From positions 1 to 64,000 of the forward strand of contig CAZTYH010000003.1 of the NCBI GenBank assembly GCA_964617565.1: 64,000 bases of DNA, read 5' to 3'. The position numbers and the translations under genes are program-made. The DNA is from JAKJGV01 sp964617565. GTDB lineage: Bacteria > Verrucomicrobiota > Kiritimatiellia > CAIQIC01 > JAGNIJ01. Below are positions 46,088-54,792 of this stretch, in pieces. The notes under the pieces are model-generated. The model made no database searches. It was not told the origin of the DNA and saw only the letters and a list, made by a program, of their open reading frames with translations. Within the stretch, counting starts at the first letter, position 1. Every line of letters begins with the position of its first letter.

Positions 46088-47188
46088 GTGTCTTTTGAAG
46101 GTGGTTCGATCAGTTTTCGTCTCTTTTATCTCCCCCGCGATCTGCCCAACAACGCGGTTGAGCGGTTCACAAAGTTTGTCGTGCCGCCGCTGCAGCATCT
46201 GAAAGAAGCGCCGGTGAATGGATGGGTAACCGGCCGGCACTTGCTCGACCGGCAGATCAACAAGGATACCGCTTACTTCGGTGGGTATCTCCGAATGACG
46301 CTCATGCGGGCAGAACGCAAGATCCCCACGTCGCTGTTCCGCGCGGAATGCCGCATGGAGGAGTTGGCGCGCCAGCAGGCGATGGGTGTTGCGGCGTTGC
46401 CTGCCAAGATTCGAGGGGAGATCAAGAAACAGATCACGGAGCGTTTACTGCCCACGATGCCTCCCACGCTGAAGGGCATTACTCTTGTTTACGATGAAAA
46501 CAGCCGATTGATGTTCGTGTCGGCGCTGTCCGAGAAACAGGTCGAAGCCTTCAATGTTTCCTTCGGGCAGACCATGCAGATGCAACCGATCCTGCTGACG
46601 CCATCCTCCATGGCGGCTTGGCGGCGCAAGGTGGACGTGCGCGATTGGGATCCGGCGTCGTTTTCGCCGGAAGTGGAAAGCGAGCCGGGCGAGGAGACCG
46701 TGGGGCTCGACTTTCTGACCTGGCTGTTGTTTGCGTCCGAGGCGCGCGGCGGAATCTTTCAGGTTCCGGATATCGGTGAAGTGGGCGTGATGGTGGAAGG
46801 GCCTTTGATGTTTGTCATGGAAGGGGCGGGCGCTCACGAAGCGGTATTGCGGAAAGGCGAGCCGGTGTTCAGCGTCGAAGCCAAGACGGCCCTGATGAGC
46901 GGAAAGAAGCTGCGTCGCGCGAAGGTCAGTTTCGCGCGCGGGAACGAAACATGGCAATGCACTCTGGACGCGCAGGATTTCGCCTTCCGGAGCTTGCGGT
47001 TGCCGGATACCGAGGCGCTGGATCCCGTCGGCCGATTCCAGGAGCGCATGCGTCACCTCGATACCTTTAACGGGGTCTTGTTCGGCATGTACGAGCGGTT
47101 TCTGGACGAGCGTGCGGATGCAGGGCGGTGGGCAAGCACTCTCAAGGAAGTGCACAAGTGGCTGGCTGATCGCGGTGCGCGGAAGTAG
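46088..47188 (+). CDS. RdgC-like recombination-associated protein
   Basis: A 366-aa cytoplasmic protein from GTG 46088 (AAAGGAG upstream). The central part fits RdgC, a ring-forming DNA-binding protein that limits RecA: the helix IRGEIKKQITERLLPTMPPTLKGITLVYDE, the strand SRLMFVSALSEKQVEAF, then GLDFLTWLLF, are in the RdgC order. N- and C-terminal parts are divergent from the proteobacterial protein. It stands alone, followed by the twin-palindrome element. An unrelated protein of similar size is possible. Confidence 0.55.
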   Translation: MSFEGGSISFRLFYLPRDLPNNAVERFTKFVVPPLQHLKEAPVNGWVTGRHLLDRQINKDTAYFGGYLRMTLMRAERKIPTSLFRAECRMEELARQQAMGVAALPAKIRGEIKKQITERLLPTMPPTLKGITLVYDENSRLMFVSALSEKQVEAFNVSFGQTMQMQPILLTPSSMAAWRRKVDVRDWDPASFSPEVESEPGEETVGLDFLTWLLFASEARGGIFQVPDIGEVGVMVEGPLMFVMEGAGAHEAVLRKGEPVFSVEAKTALMSGKKLRRAKVSFARGNETWQCTLDAQDFAFRSLRLPDTEALDPVGRFQERMRHLDTFNGVLFGMYERFLDERADAGRWASTLKEVHKWLADRGARK

Positions 47189-47201
47189 TTGCCGGCGAAA
47201 T

Positions 47202-47249
47202 TTTCCAATCCCTGGAAAAACTCCCGAAAATATTTCCAATGTCTGGAAG
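47202..47249. repeat. Twin 17-bp palindromes, copy B
   Basis: TTTCCAATCCCTGGAAA (47202-47218) and TTTCCAATGTCTGGAAG (47233-47249), start-to-start 31 bp, beginning 13 bp after the RdgC-like stop. The first unit is the exact reverse complement of the first unit of copy A (13420-13436). Confidence 0.85.
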
Positions 47250-47534
47250 AAAGCATTTTGCTTTCGACGATGTTCCGCAGGAACGAAGACCGATGCGATC
47301 GCTTGAAGAGCCCTCTTCCCCGCAGGCCGGCCGCTCTTGTCCCGGCTTCATTCCTTCAGATCTGCGCCGTGATGCGAGAGCGCTTCCCACAGGAAGAGAA
47401 GCCGTTTTGTTTCCCATGCCCGACACGCCTTGAGAACTGCGAGCCACGTAGCGCGAACCTCCTGGCTCGCGTGTGAAGGCTCGGCCCCCATTTATCATCT
47501 CTCTTCCTCCCAACAGGATGTCCATTGTCACGCG

Positions 47535-47578
47535 GACCTTATCAGCTTATGCGCATATGCGCATAAGCTGATAAGGTC
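47535..47578. repeat. 44-bp perfect palindrome
   Basis: Both 22-bp arms are exact reverse complements with no spacer; the centre is at 47556/47557 and the outer ends are GACCTTATCAGC and GCTGATAAGGTC. It could extrude a cruciform or form a long RNA hairpin. There is no T run after it. It is about 190 bp upstream of the pyk start. Confidence 0.9.
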
Positions 47579-47609
47579 AGAAGAGAGAGCGGTGGAGTTT
47601 CTGAAAAGA

Positions 47610-47651
47610 GGGGGTGGTTTGGGTCGGGTGAGTGGGCGTGGTGGGGTCGGG
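47610..47651 (+). promoter_or_regulatory. Putative G-quadruplex tract upstream of pyk
   Basis: Six runs of three or more G within 42 bases: 47610-47614, 47621-47623, 47626-47628, 47634-47636, 47643-47646 and 47649-47651, with loops of 2-6 nt. Any four can form a quadruplex on the + (non-template) strand. Confidence 0.55.
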
Positions 47652-47766
47652 CATTGAATGCGCATGGATATTTTGAGCAGGAGCGGGACTTGAGCGGTGT
47701 CTTGAACGCGATGCGAAAAGCTATTAGGATCGGCGATGCCGTTCAACGTGCCTGTTGAGGTGAGAT

Positions 47767-49182
47767 ATGCGAATGACGAAAATAGTCTGCACCATTGGAC
47801 CTGCTACCGATACCCCGGAGCGGATCGAGCAGTTGCTTCGCGCGGGGATGAATGTCGCGCGGCTTAACTTCTCGCACGGTACACAGGCGGAAAAAGGAAA
47901 AACCCTCCGGCTGATTCGTAATACAGCGGCGCGGCTTGGGCTGCCGATTGCGATCCTGCAGGACCTTGCCGGCCCCAAGATCAGAACCGGCATCATCGAG
48001 AACGGCCCGATTCAGTTGGAGTCCGGACAAACATTCATTCTCACCGGGCGGCGCGTGAAAGGAAATGAGAAAGAGGTCTCCGTGACCTATGCCGGCCTCC
48101 CGAACGATGTGCGCACGGGCGATACGATCCTTCTGAGCGACGGCGCGCTCGAGTTGGTGGTGAAGGAAGTAAAAGGAAAAGACATTCGTTGCCGCGTGGT
48201 GGTCGGGGGCCCGCTCAGTTCGCACAAGGGCATCAACCTGCCCGGGGGTTCCGTCCGCGCGGCGATCCTCACGAAAAAGGATCGCAGCGATCTTGCCTAC
48301 GGCCTGGCTCGTGGCGTTGATTTCGTCGCTCTTTCATTTGTCCGCACCGCCAAGGATGTGGAGGTCACCCGCCGGCTGATGAAACGTCTCGGCCGCTCGG
48401 TCCCGCTGATCGCAAAGATAGAGAAGCATGAAGCGGTCAATAACATTGACCGGATTCTCGAGGTGGTGGACGGCGTGATGGTGGCGCGCGGAGACCTGGG
48501 CGTTGAAATCCCGATTGAAGATGTGCCGCGTGTGCAGAAAATGGTTATCGAAAAAGCAAACCGTGCCGGCAAGCCGGTGATCACCGCAACGCAGATGCTG
48601 AAATCCATGGTGGATAATCCGCGTCCGACAAGGGCGGAAGTGACCGATGTGGCCAACGCGATCCTCGACGGCAGCGACGCGGTAATGCTATCGGAGGAAA
48701 CGGCGGCGGGCGGATATCCCGTACAGGCTGTGCAAGTCATGTCCCGTGTGGCGCGTGCAACCGAGGCCGGTTTCCCGTATCGCGTGTGGACATCAAAATT
48801 CGACCACGGTGAGCCCATGGATTCACAATTGGCCGTTGCCCACGTCGCTTGCCATCTTGCGGAAGAGATTCATGCGGCCGCCATTATCACATGCACGCAG
48901 TCGGGCAGCACGACGCGCATGGTATCGCGATACCGCCCGCCGCAACCGATCCTTGCGATGACGCCGGACGAACATATATACCGCCGGCTGTCCCTGGTGT
49001 GGGGTGCGGTGCCCGTTCTGATGAAACCGGCGCGGACGGCAGACAGTATGGAGCGGCAGGCGGTGCGGCTTGCCGTCAAACAGGCCGGCCTCAGGACCGG
49101 TCAGACGGTTGTTCTGACGGCGGGTCTGCCGTTGCATGTGCCGGGCACGACGAACCTGGTGAAAGTGATGAAATTGAGCTGA
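47767..49182 (+). CDS. pyk: Pyruvate kinase
   Basis: Last step of glycolysis: phosphoenolpyruvate plus ADP to pyruvate plus ATP. The 471-aa protein starts at ATG 47767, 6 bp after GAGG. It carries TKIVCTIGPA, the substrate Arg in ARLNFSHG, LQDLAGPKIRTG, the active-site signature IAKIEKHEAVNNIDRIL, VARGDLGVEI, and TATQMLKSMVDNPRPTRAEVTDVANAILDG. The C-terminal allosteric-type domain is complete. It is followed by carbonic anhydrase after 20 bp. Confidence 0.97.
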   Translation: MRMTKIVCTIGPATDTPERIEQLLRAGMNVARLNFSHGTQAEKGKTLRLIRNTAARLGLPIAILQDLAGPKIRTGIIENGPIQLESGQTFILTGRRVKGNEKEVSVTYAGLPNDVRTGDTILLSDGALELVVKEVKGKDIRCRVVVGGPLSSHKGINLPGGSVRAAILTKKDRSDLAYGLARGVDFVALSFVRTAKDVEVTRRLMKRLGRSVPLIAKIEKHEAVNNIDRILEVVDGVMVARGDLGVEIPIEDVPRVQKMVIEKANRAGKPVITATQMLKSMVDNPRPTRAEVTDVANAILDGSDAVMLSEETAAGGYPVQAVQVMSRVARATEAGFPYRVWTSKFDHGEPMDSQLAVAHVACHLAEEIHAAAIITCTQSGSTTRMVSRYRPPQPILAMTPDEHIYRRLSLVWGAVPVLMKPARTADSMERQAVRLAVKQAGLRTGQTVVLTAGLPLHVPGTTNLVKVMKLS

Positions 49183-49202
49183 TGGCCTGGAGGATTTGAA
49201 CT

Positions 49203-49841
49203 GTGAATGAATTGAAGGATCTCTTAGACGGCAACAAAGCATGGGCCGAGCGGGTCAAGAAAGAGAATCCCCATTTTTTCGAGACGCTTTCAAAGCAACA
49301 GGCACCCGAGTATTTATGGATCGGTTGCTCCGATAGCCGCGTGCCCGCCAACGAGATTGTCGGGCTTCTCCCCGGGGAGCTTTTAGTTCACCGGAACGTG
49401 GCGAATCTGGTCATTCACACCGATCTCAACTGCCTCAGCGTGTTGCAGTATGCGGTGGATGTGTTGAAGGTCCGTCACGTGATTGTCTGCGGTCATTACG
49501 GCTGCGGCGGTGTTAAGGCCGCGATGGGGTCAGAATCCTACGGGCTGATAGACAACTGGTTGCGTCACTTGAAGGATGTCTATCAGAAATACGCCGCGCA
49601 ATTGGATGCCATCACGGACGACCATGCGCGCCTGGAGCGATTTTGCGAGCTGAACATTATCGAGCAGGTTCGTAACGTGTGCCAGACAACGGTCGTGCAG
49701 GAAGCATGGCAACGAGGGCAGGAAGTTTCCGTGCATGGACTGGCTTACAGTCTCGAGGATGGTTTGCTGCGCGACCTTCGCCTGTGTATTTCCTGCGCGG
49801 GCGATCTGTCGTCAGCGACTTGTTCAGATTGCGCGCGATGA
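49203..49841 (+). CDS. Beta-class carbonic anhydrase
   Basis: A 212-aa zinc enzyme interconverting CO2 and bicarbonate. GTG 49203 is preceded by GGAGG. The zinc ligands are Cys in GCSDSRV (with the Asp-Arg dyad) and the His and Cys in CGHYGCGGVKAAM. The order LLPGELLVHRNVANLV is typical of the plant/bacterial Can type. It lies between pyk and the lipid transport genes and probably shares transcription with pyk. Confidence 0.95.
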   Translation: MNELKDLLDGNKAWAERVKKENPHFFETLSKQQAPEYLWIGCSDSRVPANEIVGLLPGELLVHRNVANLVIHTDLNCLSVLQYAVDVLKVRHVIVCGHYGCGGVKAAMGSESYGLIDNWLRHLKDVYQKYAAQLDAITDDHARLERFCELNIIEQVRNVCQTTVVQEAWQRGQEVSVHGLAYSLEDGLLRDLRLCISCAGDLSSATCSDCAR

Positions 49842-49902
49842 CGGTTTTGGGATAGAAATAGGGGCCTCAGCGCTATGAGACATCGGAAAGGTTCGCATTA
49901 GG

Positions 49903-50694
49903 ATGAGCATCTGGCTTGGACGAATCGGTGCGAACGCCATCGGCAAGCTGCGGATTCACAGCGATACCGCGGCGATTGTCTGGGGCGTTTTCTGCGCTGC
50001 GTTTCGCCGGGACACCTGGCCGCGAACCGTTCGGAATGTCTTTGCCCGGCAGATTCTTTTCACCGGTTATGAGGCTTCCCGCTTTATTGCCCTGCTGGCT
50101 GTCATGGTCGGCATTTCCGTCGTCGTTCAAATGCAGGTCTGGTTGGCGCGGGTGGGGCAGACCGGTTTGCTCGGTCCCGTGCTGGTGATGGTTATTGTGC
50201 GGGAGTTGGGGCCGTTGCTGGTCAACTTCATCGTTCTGGGCCGAAGCGGAACCGCGATGGCCACGGAACTGGGCAACATGAAAGTGGCCGGCGAGGTGAA
50301 CGTGTTGGATGCGCAGGGATTGGATCCTTTCATCTACCTCGTGGTGCCGCGCGTACTGGGGATGGCGATTTCCGTTTTCTGCCTCACGATCATTTTTATT
50401 ATCGTATCCTTTTTCAGCGGTTATTTAATCGGCCTGCTCCTGGGTGCTAATCCCGGACCGTTCGTTCTCTTTGTGGAAAGCGTTTTCCGCGCGGTCAGTC
50501 CGCAAGACGTGGTGAACGTGCTGGTGAAAACGTTCATCCCCGGCGCGATGACGGGCGTGATCTGTTGCATGGAAGGCCTGAGCGTGGAGGCATCCATAAC
50601 GGAGGTGCCTCAGGTGATGACGCGAGCCGTGGTGCGCTCGGTGGGTGCTTTGTTTGTGGTTTCGGCCATCATGTCTATTTTGACGTATGTATAG
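49903..50694 (+). CDS. MlaE-type ABC transporter permease
   Basis: A 263-aa permease of the MlaE/YrbE family that works with an MCE protein to move phospholipids between the two membranes. It has five to six membrane segments. Family landmarks are VIVRELGPLLVNFIVLGRSGTAMATELGNMKV and ALVVPRVLG-like LVVVPRVLGMAISVFCL, plus the C-terminal GLSVEASITEVPQVMTRAVVRS. It starts 61 bp after the carbonic anhydrase gene and leads the mlaE-mlaF-mlaD set. Confidence 0.93.
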   Translation: MSIWLGRIGANAIGKLRIHSDTAAIVWGVFCAAFRRDTWPRTVRNVFARQILFTGYEASRFIALLAVMVGISVVVQMQVWLARVGQTGLLGPVLVMVIVRELGPLLVNFIVLGRSGTAMATELGNMKVAGEVNVLDAQGLDPFIYLVVPRVLGMAISVFCLTIIFIIVSFFSGYLIGLLLGANPGPFVLFVESVFRAVSPQDVVNVLVKTFIPGAMTGVICCMEGLSVEASITEVPQVMTRAVVRSVGALFVVSAIMSILTYV

Positions 50695-50718
50695 CGTTTG
50701 CGGACACGAGAGGTGCGC

Positions 50719-51414
50719 GTGGCACAAGAGCCAATCATTAGATTCGAAGAGGTCACGATCGAGGTGCGACCTCCGTTTGATGCCGGTCTTCGCTCTTTTT
50801 CGTGCGCGATCAGGCCGGGAGAGTTGCTTGCCGTGCACGTGGCGGATGGATATGGGCATATACCCCTGGCAAGTGCCGCACAGGGATTGATCACGCCGGA
50901 TAGCGGCCGTGTTTTCATCAAAGGCGAAGATTGGAGCCTTGTGTCTCCGCTTCGCGCAGCGGAATGCCGGGGGAAGACCGGCCGCGTTTTCGAGGAACAC
51001 GGATGGGTGAGCAACCTCGATATGGATGAAAATATCACCCTTTCGGAGCGCCATCATACGCTTCGGCCCGAGGACGAGATTATTGCGGAGGCGCGTGAAT
51101 TGGCCCGCCGGTTCGGTCTCCGGGAACTCCCCGCCGGGCGCGCGGGGATTTTGAAGCGCGCAGACCGGCGCCGCGCGGAGTGGGTGCGCGCCTTCCTGGG
51201 CAGTCCGCTGCTGATCCTCCTGGAGCATCCGATGCGTGACGTCTACGAGGAGGCGCGCGCGAGCTTGTTGGACGAGGTTCGCGCGGCGAAAAATCGCGGC
51301 GCGGGAGTCATTTGGATTTTATCGGATCCTGTGTCATGGAAAGCTGTTTCTGAAATCGCAAATTACAAGCTGAAGCAAAATGGAGCCGACCTGGTTCCTG
51401 CGGAGGGGATGTGA
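50719..51414 (+). CDS. MlaF-position ABC ATPase-like protein with lost catalytic motifs
   Basis: A 231-aa protein in the place of the MlaF ATPase. The start is taken as GTG 50719 with GAGGT just upstream. The fold pattern is ABC-like (IRFEEVTIEV, then RPGELLAVHV, GLITPDSGRVFIKGEDW, RVFEEHGWVSNLDMDENITL). The Walker A loop reads DGYGHIPLAS with no Gly-Lys-Ser/Thr, the LSGGQ signature is replaced by LKRADRRRA, and Walker B plus catalytic Glu read LLILLEHP instead of LLLDEP. ATP hydrolysis is therefore unlikely. The frame is intact and coupled to mlaD, so it is not simply a pseudogene. Confidence 0.75.
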   Translation: MAQEPIIRFEEVTIEVRPPFDAGLRSFSCAIRPGELLAVHVADGYGHIPLASAAQGLITPDSGRVFIKGEDWSLVSPLRAAECRGKTGRVFEEHGWVSNLDMDENITLSERHHTLRPEDEIIAEARELARRFGLRELPAGRAGILKRADRRRAEWVRAFLGSPLLILLEHPMRDVYEEARASLLDEVRAAKNRGAGVIWILSDPVSWKAVSEIANYKLKQNGADLVPAEGM

Positions 51415-51416
51415 TC

Positions 51417-52328
51417 ATGCCCAAGCCATTCAAATTCAGATACGTCAATGAAATCACCGGAGCGTTTGTGCTGCTGGTCGTCGCTGCCCTCGTGGTCGGC
51501 ATCTTCGTGGCCGGCCGCGCACAGAAGTGGTTTGAGGAAATACATGAAGTGAACATCAAGTTCCCTGAGGAAGGGTCATTCGACCTGCAGCGGGGCGCGG
51601 AAGTGAGGATCCTCGGCGCTCTGGTCGGCTCGATCGAGGAAATCAGCGTCGCGGACGACGGTGAAATGTCCGGCATCCTCCGCATTCGCGGCAAGTTTAT
51701 CCGTTTCGTGCGCACCGATTCGCGCGCCATCGCGAAGAAAAAATTCGGCGTTGCGGGCGATGCGTTCCTGGAAATCACGAAGGGCAACGGGGATCCATGG
51801 CCGGAGGAATCCGTGCTGAAGGTGGAGAAGGATACGGAAATCACGGAGCTGATCCAGGAAGTGATCGAACGAGTGGAGGAAGTGGCCCTGCCCGCCATAG
51901 AACAGGTTCAGAAAGCGCTGGAGGAATACACCAACCTTGCGGCGGATCTTCGCGACAGGGAGGGGAATTTGCAGCAACTCCTCGGACACCTCAGCAACCT
52001 GGCGGATTCTCTCGAGAAGGGCGAGGGCACAGTGGGCCAGTTGCTGCGCGACCCGTCGTTGGCCGAGGAATTGCGCGCGATCGCGGCCAAGGTGGATGAC
52101 TCGCTCGCCGAGGTGACGAAGATCCTCGAGGATGTGCGCGCCTCCACGGGCGTGGTGAAGGATGAGATGCAGGACGTGCCGGGCATTATGCTGCAAACCA
52201 GGGCAACGATGCGCGAAACGGAGAAGCTGATCGAAGCGCTGCAGCGGCATTGGCTTTTGCGGAAATACGTGGAGGGCGGGGAGCCCAGCACATTGATTTC
52301 ACCCGCAGCGGTGGGAGGTGGGCGATGA
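51417..52328 (+). CDS. MlaD/MCE-domain lipid-binding protein
   Basis: A 303-aa membrane-anchored MCE protein. ATG 51417 is 8 bp after GGAGGGG. One N-terminal membrane helix (GAFVLLVVAALVVGIFVAG) is followed by the MCE domain (about 40-120; VNIKFPEEGSFDLQRGAEVRILGALVGSI), then a long helical part with the repeating LGHLSNLADSLEKGEGTVGQLLRD pattern seen in MCE proteins of the single-domain type. It carries phospholipid across the periplasm. Its stop overlaps the next start (ATGA). Confidence 0.93.
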   Translation: MPKPFKFRYVNEITGAFVLLVVAALVVGIFVAGRAQKWFEEIHEVNIKFPEEGSFDLQRGAEVRILGALVGSIEEISVADDGEMSGILRIRGKFIRFVRTDSRAIAKKKFGVAGDAFLEITKGNGDPWPEESVLKVEKDTEITELIQEVIERVEEVALPAIEQVQKALEEYTNLAADLRDREGNLQQLLGHLSNLADSLEKGEGTVGQLLRDPSLAEELRAIAAKVDDSLAEVTKILEDVRASTGVVKDEMQDVPGIMLQTRATMRETEKLIEALQRHWLLRKYVEGGEPSTLISPAAVGGGR

Positions 52329-53302
52329 AAAAGAACCCGGGCATTTTGTGCTGGGCCTGCTGGAGTGTCGCCATCCTGATGCTGGTCGGTTGCGCGGCGA
52401 AGAAGCCCGCGATGACAACCGATCCGGAGCTGTCGCGCGTTGCCGGTGTTGCGCGGATGTCGTTCGAACAGGGTTCGCTCGAACAGTCCGCCCGCCTGTA
52501 TGCGAGGGCCTTGCGTATAGCGCGTAAAATGGATGATGCGCGGGAGGTCGGCAGTAACGCGTATAACCTGGCCGCGTGCCTCGCGGAATTGGGGCGCTAT
52601 CCGGAAGCGCTCGGTTATCTCCACGAAGCGCAGGCGGAGTTCGATCGCGCGGGACGTCCGCTGGCCGATGTACTCTTGCTGAAAGCGAAGATCGCGCTGC
52701 TCGATGGACGCTATGACGAAGCGTTGAGCTATGGCGATCAGGTCGTGCCGGCGGCACAAAAGCCGGGCCAGGATTCCTATGCCGTGCAGGTCATGCTGCT
52801 GCGGACGGATGTGGCAATTGCCCGGGGTTCGATGGCCGAGGCCCAGGCCGAATTCGACCGCGCAAAAAAGGAAGTGCAGCGCATTCGGGACCCGCTACTG
52901 AACGCGCAGGCGGCAGGCGTCGAGGGGCGAATCCTCCAACTCGCCGGTTCGTTCACGCAGGCCGCTGAAGGATTCGACCGCCAGGCTGAATTGCTGCGAG
53001 GTGTTGCCCGCTTCCGCGAAATGGCTCATGCGTTGGGCCGCGCCGGAGAGGCGTACCAGCAGGCGGGGCTTTTTGCGCCTGCCGGCGACCGGTTTTATCG
53101 CGCGGCGCGCAGCTTGTATGCGCAAGGGGACGACCTTATGGCTTTGAAGATGATCCAGGCCGCCCTCGCCGCCGGGGAAAAAAGCGGCGACGAAAATGCG
53201 TTTCGTTCGATTGCCGCACTTTTCGAGGAAGTGCGCGCGCGCGTGGAAAACAGCGTGAAGAAATCACCCACCGAAACGTCGAATGATGCGGGTGATATTT
53301 GA
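52325..53302 (+). CDS. TPR-containing lipoprotein
   Basis: A 325-aa lipoprotein (LMLVGCAAKKP lipobox near residue 23) composed mostly of TPR-like helix pairs (about 45-300), for example SARLYARALRIARKMDDAREVGSNAYNLAACLAELGRYPEALGYL. It overlaps mlaD by 4 bp, so it is made together with the lipid transporter. A place on the periplasmic face of the outer membrane, as an assembly factor for the Mla-like path, is plausible but inferred. Confidence 0.8.
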   Translation: MKKNPGILCWACWSVAILMLVGCAAKKPAMTTDPELSRVAGVARMSFEQGSLEQSARLYARALRIARKMDDAREVGSNAYNLAACLAELGRYPEALGYLHEAQAEFDRAGRPLADVLLLKAKIALLDGRYDEALSYGDQVVPAAQKPGQDSYAVQVMLLRTDVAIARGSMAEAQAEFDRAKKEVQRIRDPLLNAQAAGVEGRILQLAGSFTQAAEGFDRQAELLRGVARFREMAHALGRAGEAYQQAGLFAPAGDRFYRAARSLYAQGDDLMALKMIQAALAAGEKSGDENAFRSIAALFEEVRARVENSVKKSPTETSNDAGDI

Positions 53303-53370
53303 TTTCAGATGGACCTTGGGATAGTCTGACGGCGAAACAGCGACGGCTGTGACAGTATAATGGAGGATCC

Positions 53371-53865
53371 ATGAAAAGATGTGTGGATTTATGTGTTGTG
53401 CTTGCTTTGCTCTTTTGCTCCGGGGCGGCGCTTGCCGCCGCGCCGCAGCAGATGAGTGTGCAGATTCGCAATGGCCAGGTACGCGCGAATCCTTCTTTCC
53501 TCGGGCCGATCGTTGCGCCGGTTGAATACGGCGACTCGGTCCGGGTTTCGGGCGAGCAGGCGGGATGGATGAAAATCACGACGCCGGCAGGCAAGGAAGG
53601 ATGGATTCACGGATCGGCGTTGACTACCAAGCGCGTGGTACTCCAGGCCGGAACCAAGGATGTGCAGGCCGCTGCGTCGGGCGACGAATTGGCGTTGGCG
53701 GGCAAGGGGTTCAGCTCCGAAGTGGAGGCCGAGTTCAAGGCGGCGAACAAGGACATTGATTTCAGGTGGGTGGACCGCATGGAAACGTTCAAGGTGGATA
53801 TGCAGGAAATCCAGCGCTTCCTTAAAGAAGGAAATGTGACCTCGCGGGAAGGAGGCCGGCCGTGA
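53371..53865 (+). CDS. Exported SH3-domain protein
   Basis: A 164-aa exported protein with signal peptide (VLALLFCSGAALAAA) and one bacterial SH3-type-3 domain (about 28-88; VQIRNGQVRANPSFLGPIVAPVEYGDSVRV, then GWMKITTPAGKEGWIHGSAL). The C-terminal half is charged and helical. Such domains often bind peptidoglycan peptides. It overlaps the M48 protease gene by 4 bp, so the two probably work together at the envelope. Confidence 0.85.
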   Translation: MKRCVDLCVVLALLFCSGAALAAAPQQMSVQIRNGQVRANPSFLGPIVAPVEYGDSVRVSGEQAGWMKITTPAGKEGWIHGSALTTKRVVLQAGTKDVQAAASGDELALAGKGFSSEVEAEFKAANKDIDFRWVDRMETFKVDMQEIQRFLKEGNVTSREGGRP

Positions 53866-54785
53866 AGAAATGCTTCCTTTCCATTAATTGGATTGCCGTT
53901 GCTGTTCTGGCGATGGTTGTTGCGGCGGTTGCCGTGGGATGCGCGACCGTGGCCCAGGTTGGAACCGCGGTCGGGCAGGCAACCGGAGTGATCACACAGG
54001 AACAGGCCGATTCCATCAATCGCGGCGCTGCGGCGGTGGAAAAAACTTTCCAGGACATCACGCCTGAGCAGGAGTACTACCTTGGGCGCTCCGTGGCCGC
54101 GACGATCCTGAAGGCGTACAATGTGTACGAAAACGATGCGGCCACGCATTATCTGAACGTGCTTGGGCAGACGCTCGCTCTTGCATCAGACAAGCCGGAA
54201 ACCTTCGGCGGCTACCATTTCGCCATCCTGGATACGGACGAAATCAATGCGTTTGCGGCCCCGGGCGGATTGATCATGATCTCGCGCGGGATGATTCGCT
54301 GCTGCACGACGGAAGATGCGCTCGCCGCTGTGCTCGCGCACGAAGTCGGGCACGTCGAAAATCAGCACGGACTCAAGGCGATTCGGAAGGGGCGACTGAC
54401 TTCGGCACTCACGATCCTTGCGCTGGAAAGTGCGAAGCAACTGGGTGGTGAAAATCTGGCCGAGGTAACGAAGGCCTTTGAAGGCAGTATCAGCGACATC
54501 ACCGCGACGCTGATGAACAACGGTTATTCCCGCAAAACGGAATACGAGGCCGATCGGTCCGCGGTGAAGGTCATGAACCGCGTCGGCTACGATCCCGAGG
54601 CGCTGGTGGATATGCTGCACGAGATGAAGAAGAATCTGAAACCGGGCGGACTCGATTTTGCAAAGACCCATCCCGACCCGAACGTGCGTATCGCCGAATT
54701 GCGGAAGGTAATCGGCCCGGCCGGCAAGGTGGATGTGGTTCCCGCGCGCCAGCGCCGTTTCGAGAAGGCTGTGGGCGGGATCTGA
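53862..54785 (+). CDS. M48-family metalloprotease, BepA-like lipoprotein
   Basis: A 307-aa periplasmic zinc protease of the M48/Ste24 family. It starts at GTG 53862 (GGAGG upstream) with a lipobox (AAVAVGCATV). The zinc motif is HEVGH (about 160-164) followed by the third ligand in EYEADRSAV (about 227). DEINAFAAPGGLIMISRGMI is the family's edge strand. It resembles BepA/LoiP, which watch over outer-membrane protein assembly, but lacks BepA's long TPR tail; a TPR lipoprotein is encoded two genes upstream. Confidence 0.93.
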   Translation: MKKCFLSINWIAVAVLAMVVAAVAVGCATVAQVGTAVGQATGVITQEQADSINRGAAAVEKTFQDITPEQEYYLGRSVAATILKAYNVYENDAATHYLNVLGQTLALASDKPETFGGYHFAILDTDEINAFAAPGGLIMISRGMIRCCTTEDALAAVLAHEVGHVENQHGLKAIRKGRLTSALTILALESAKQLGGENLAEVTKAFEGSISDITATLMNNGYSRKTEYEADRSAVKVMNRVGYDPEALVDMLHEMKKNLKPGGLDFAKTHPDPNVRIAELRKVIGPAGKVDVVPARQRRFEKAVGGI

Positions 54786-54792
54786 GAGAGCT

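Larger units (their letters stand above)
47189..47766. other. Structure-rich intergenic region upstream of pyk
   Basis: A 578-bp region with no convincing gene. It holds the twin palindromes (47202-47249), a 44-bp perfect palindrome (47535-47578) and a G-run tract (47610-47651). The stretch 47250-47530 is featureless to me. No clear consensus promoter for pyk was found. Confidence 0.6.

Noticed and set aside
53356..53361. Perfect TATAAT before the SH3-domain gene
   Set aside because: It is only 9 bp before the ATG, so a transcript from it would start after the ribosome site, and no -35 box lies at 16-18 bp.
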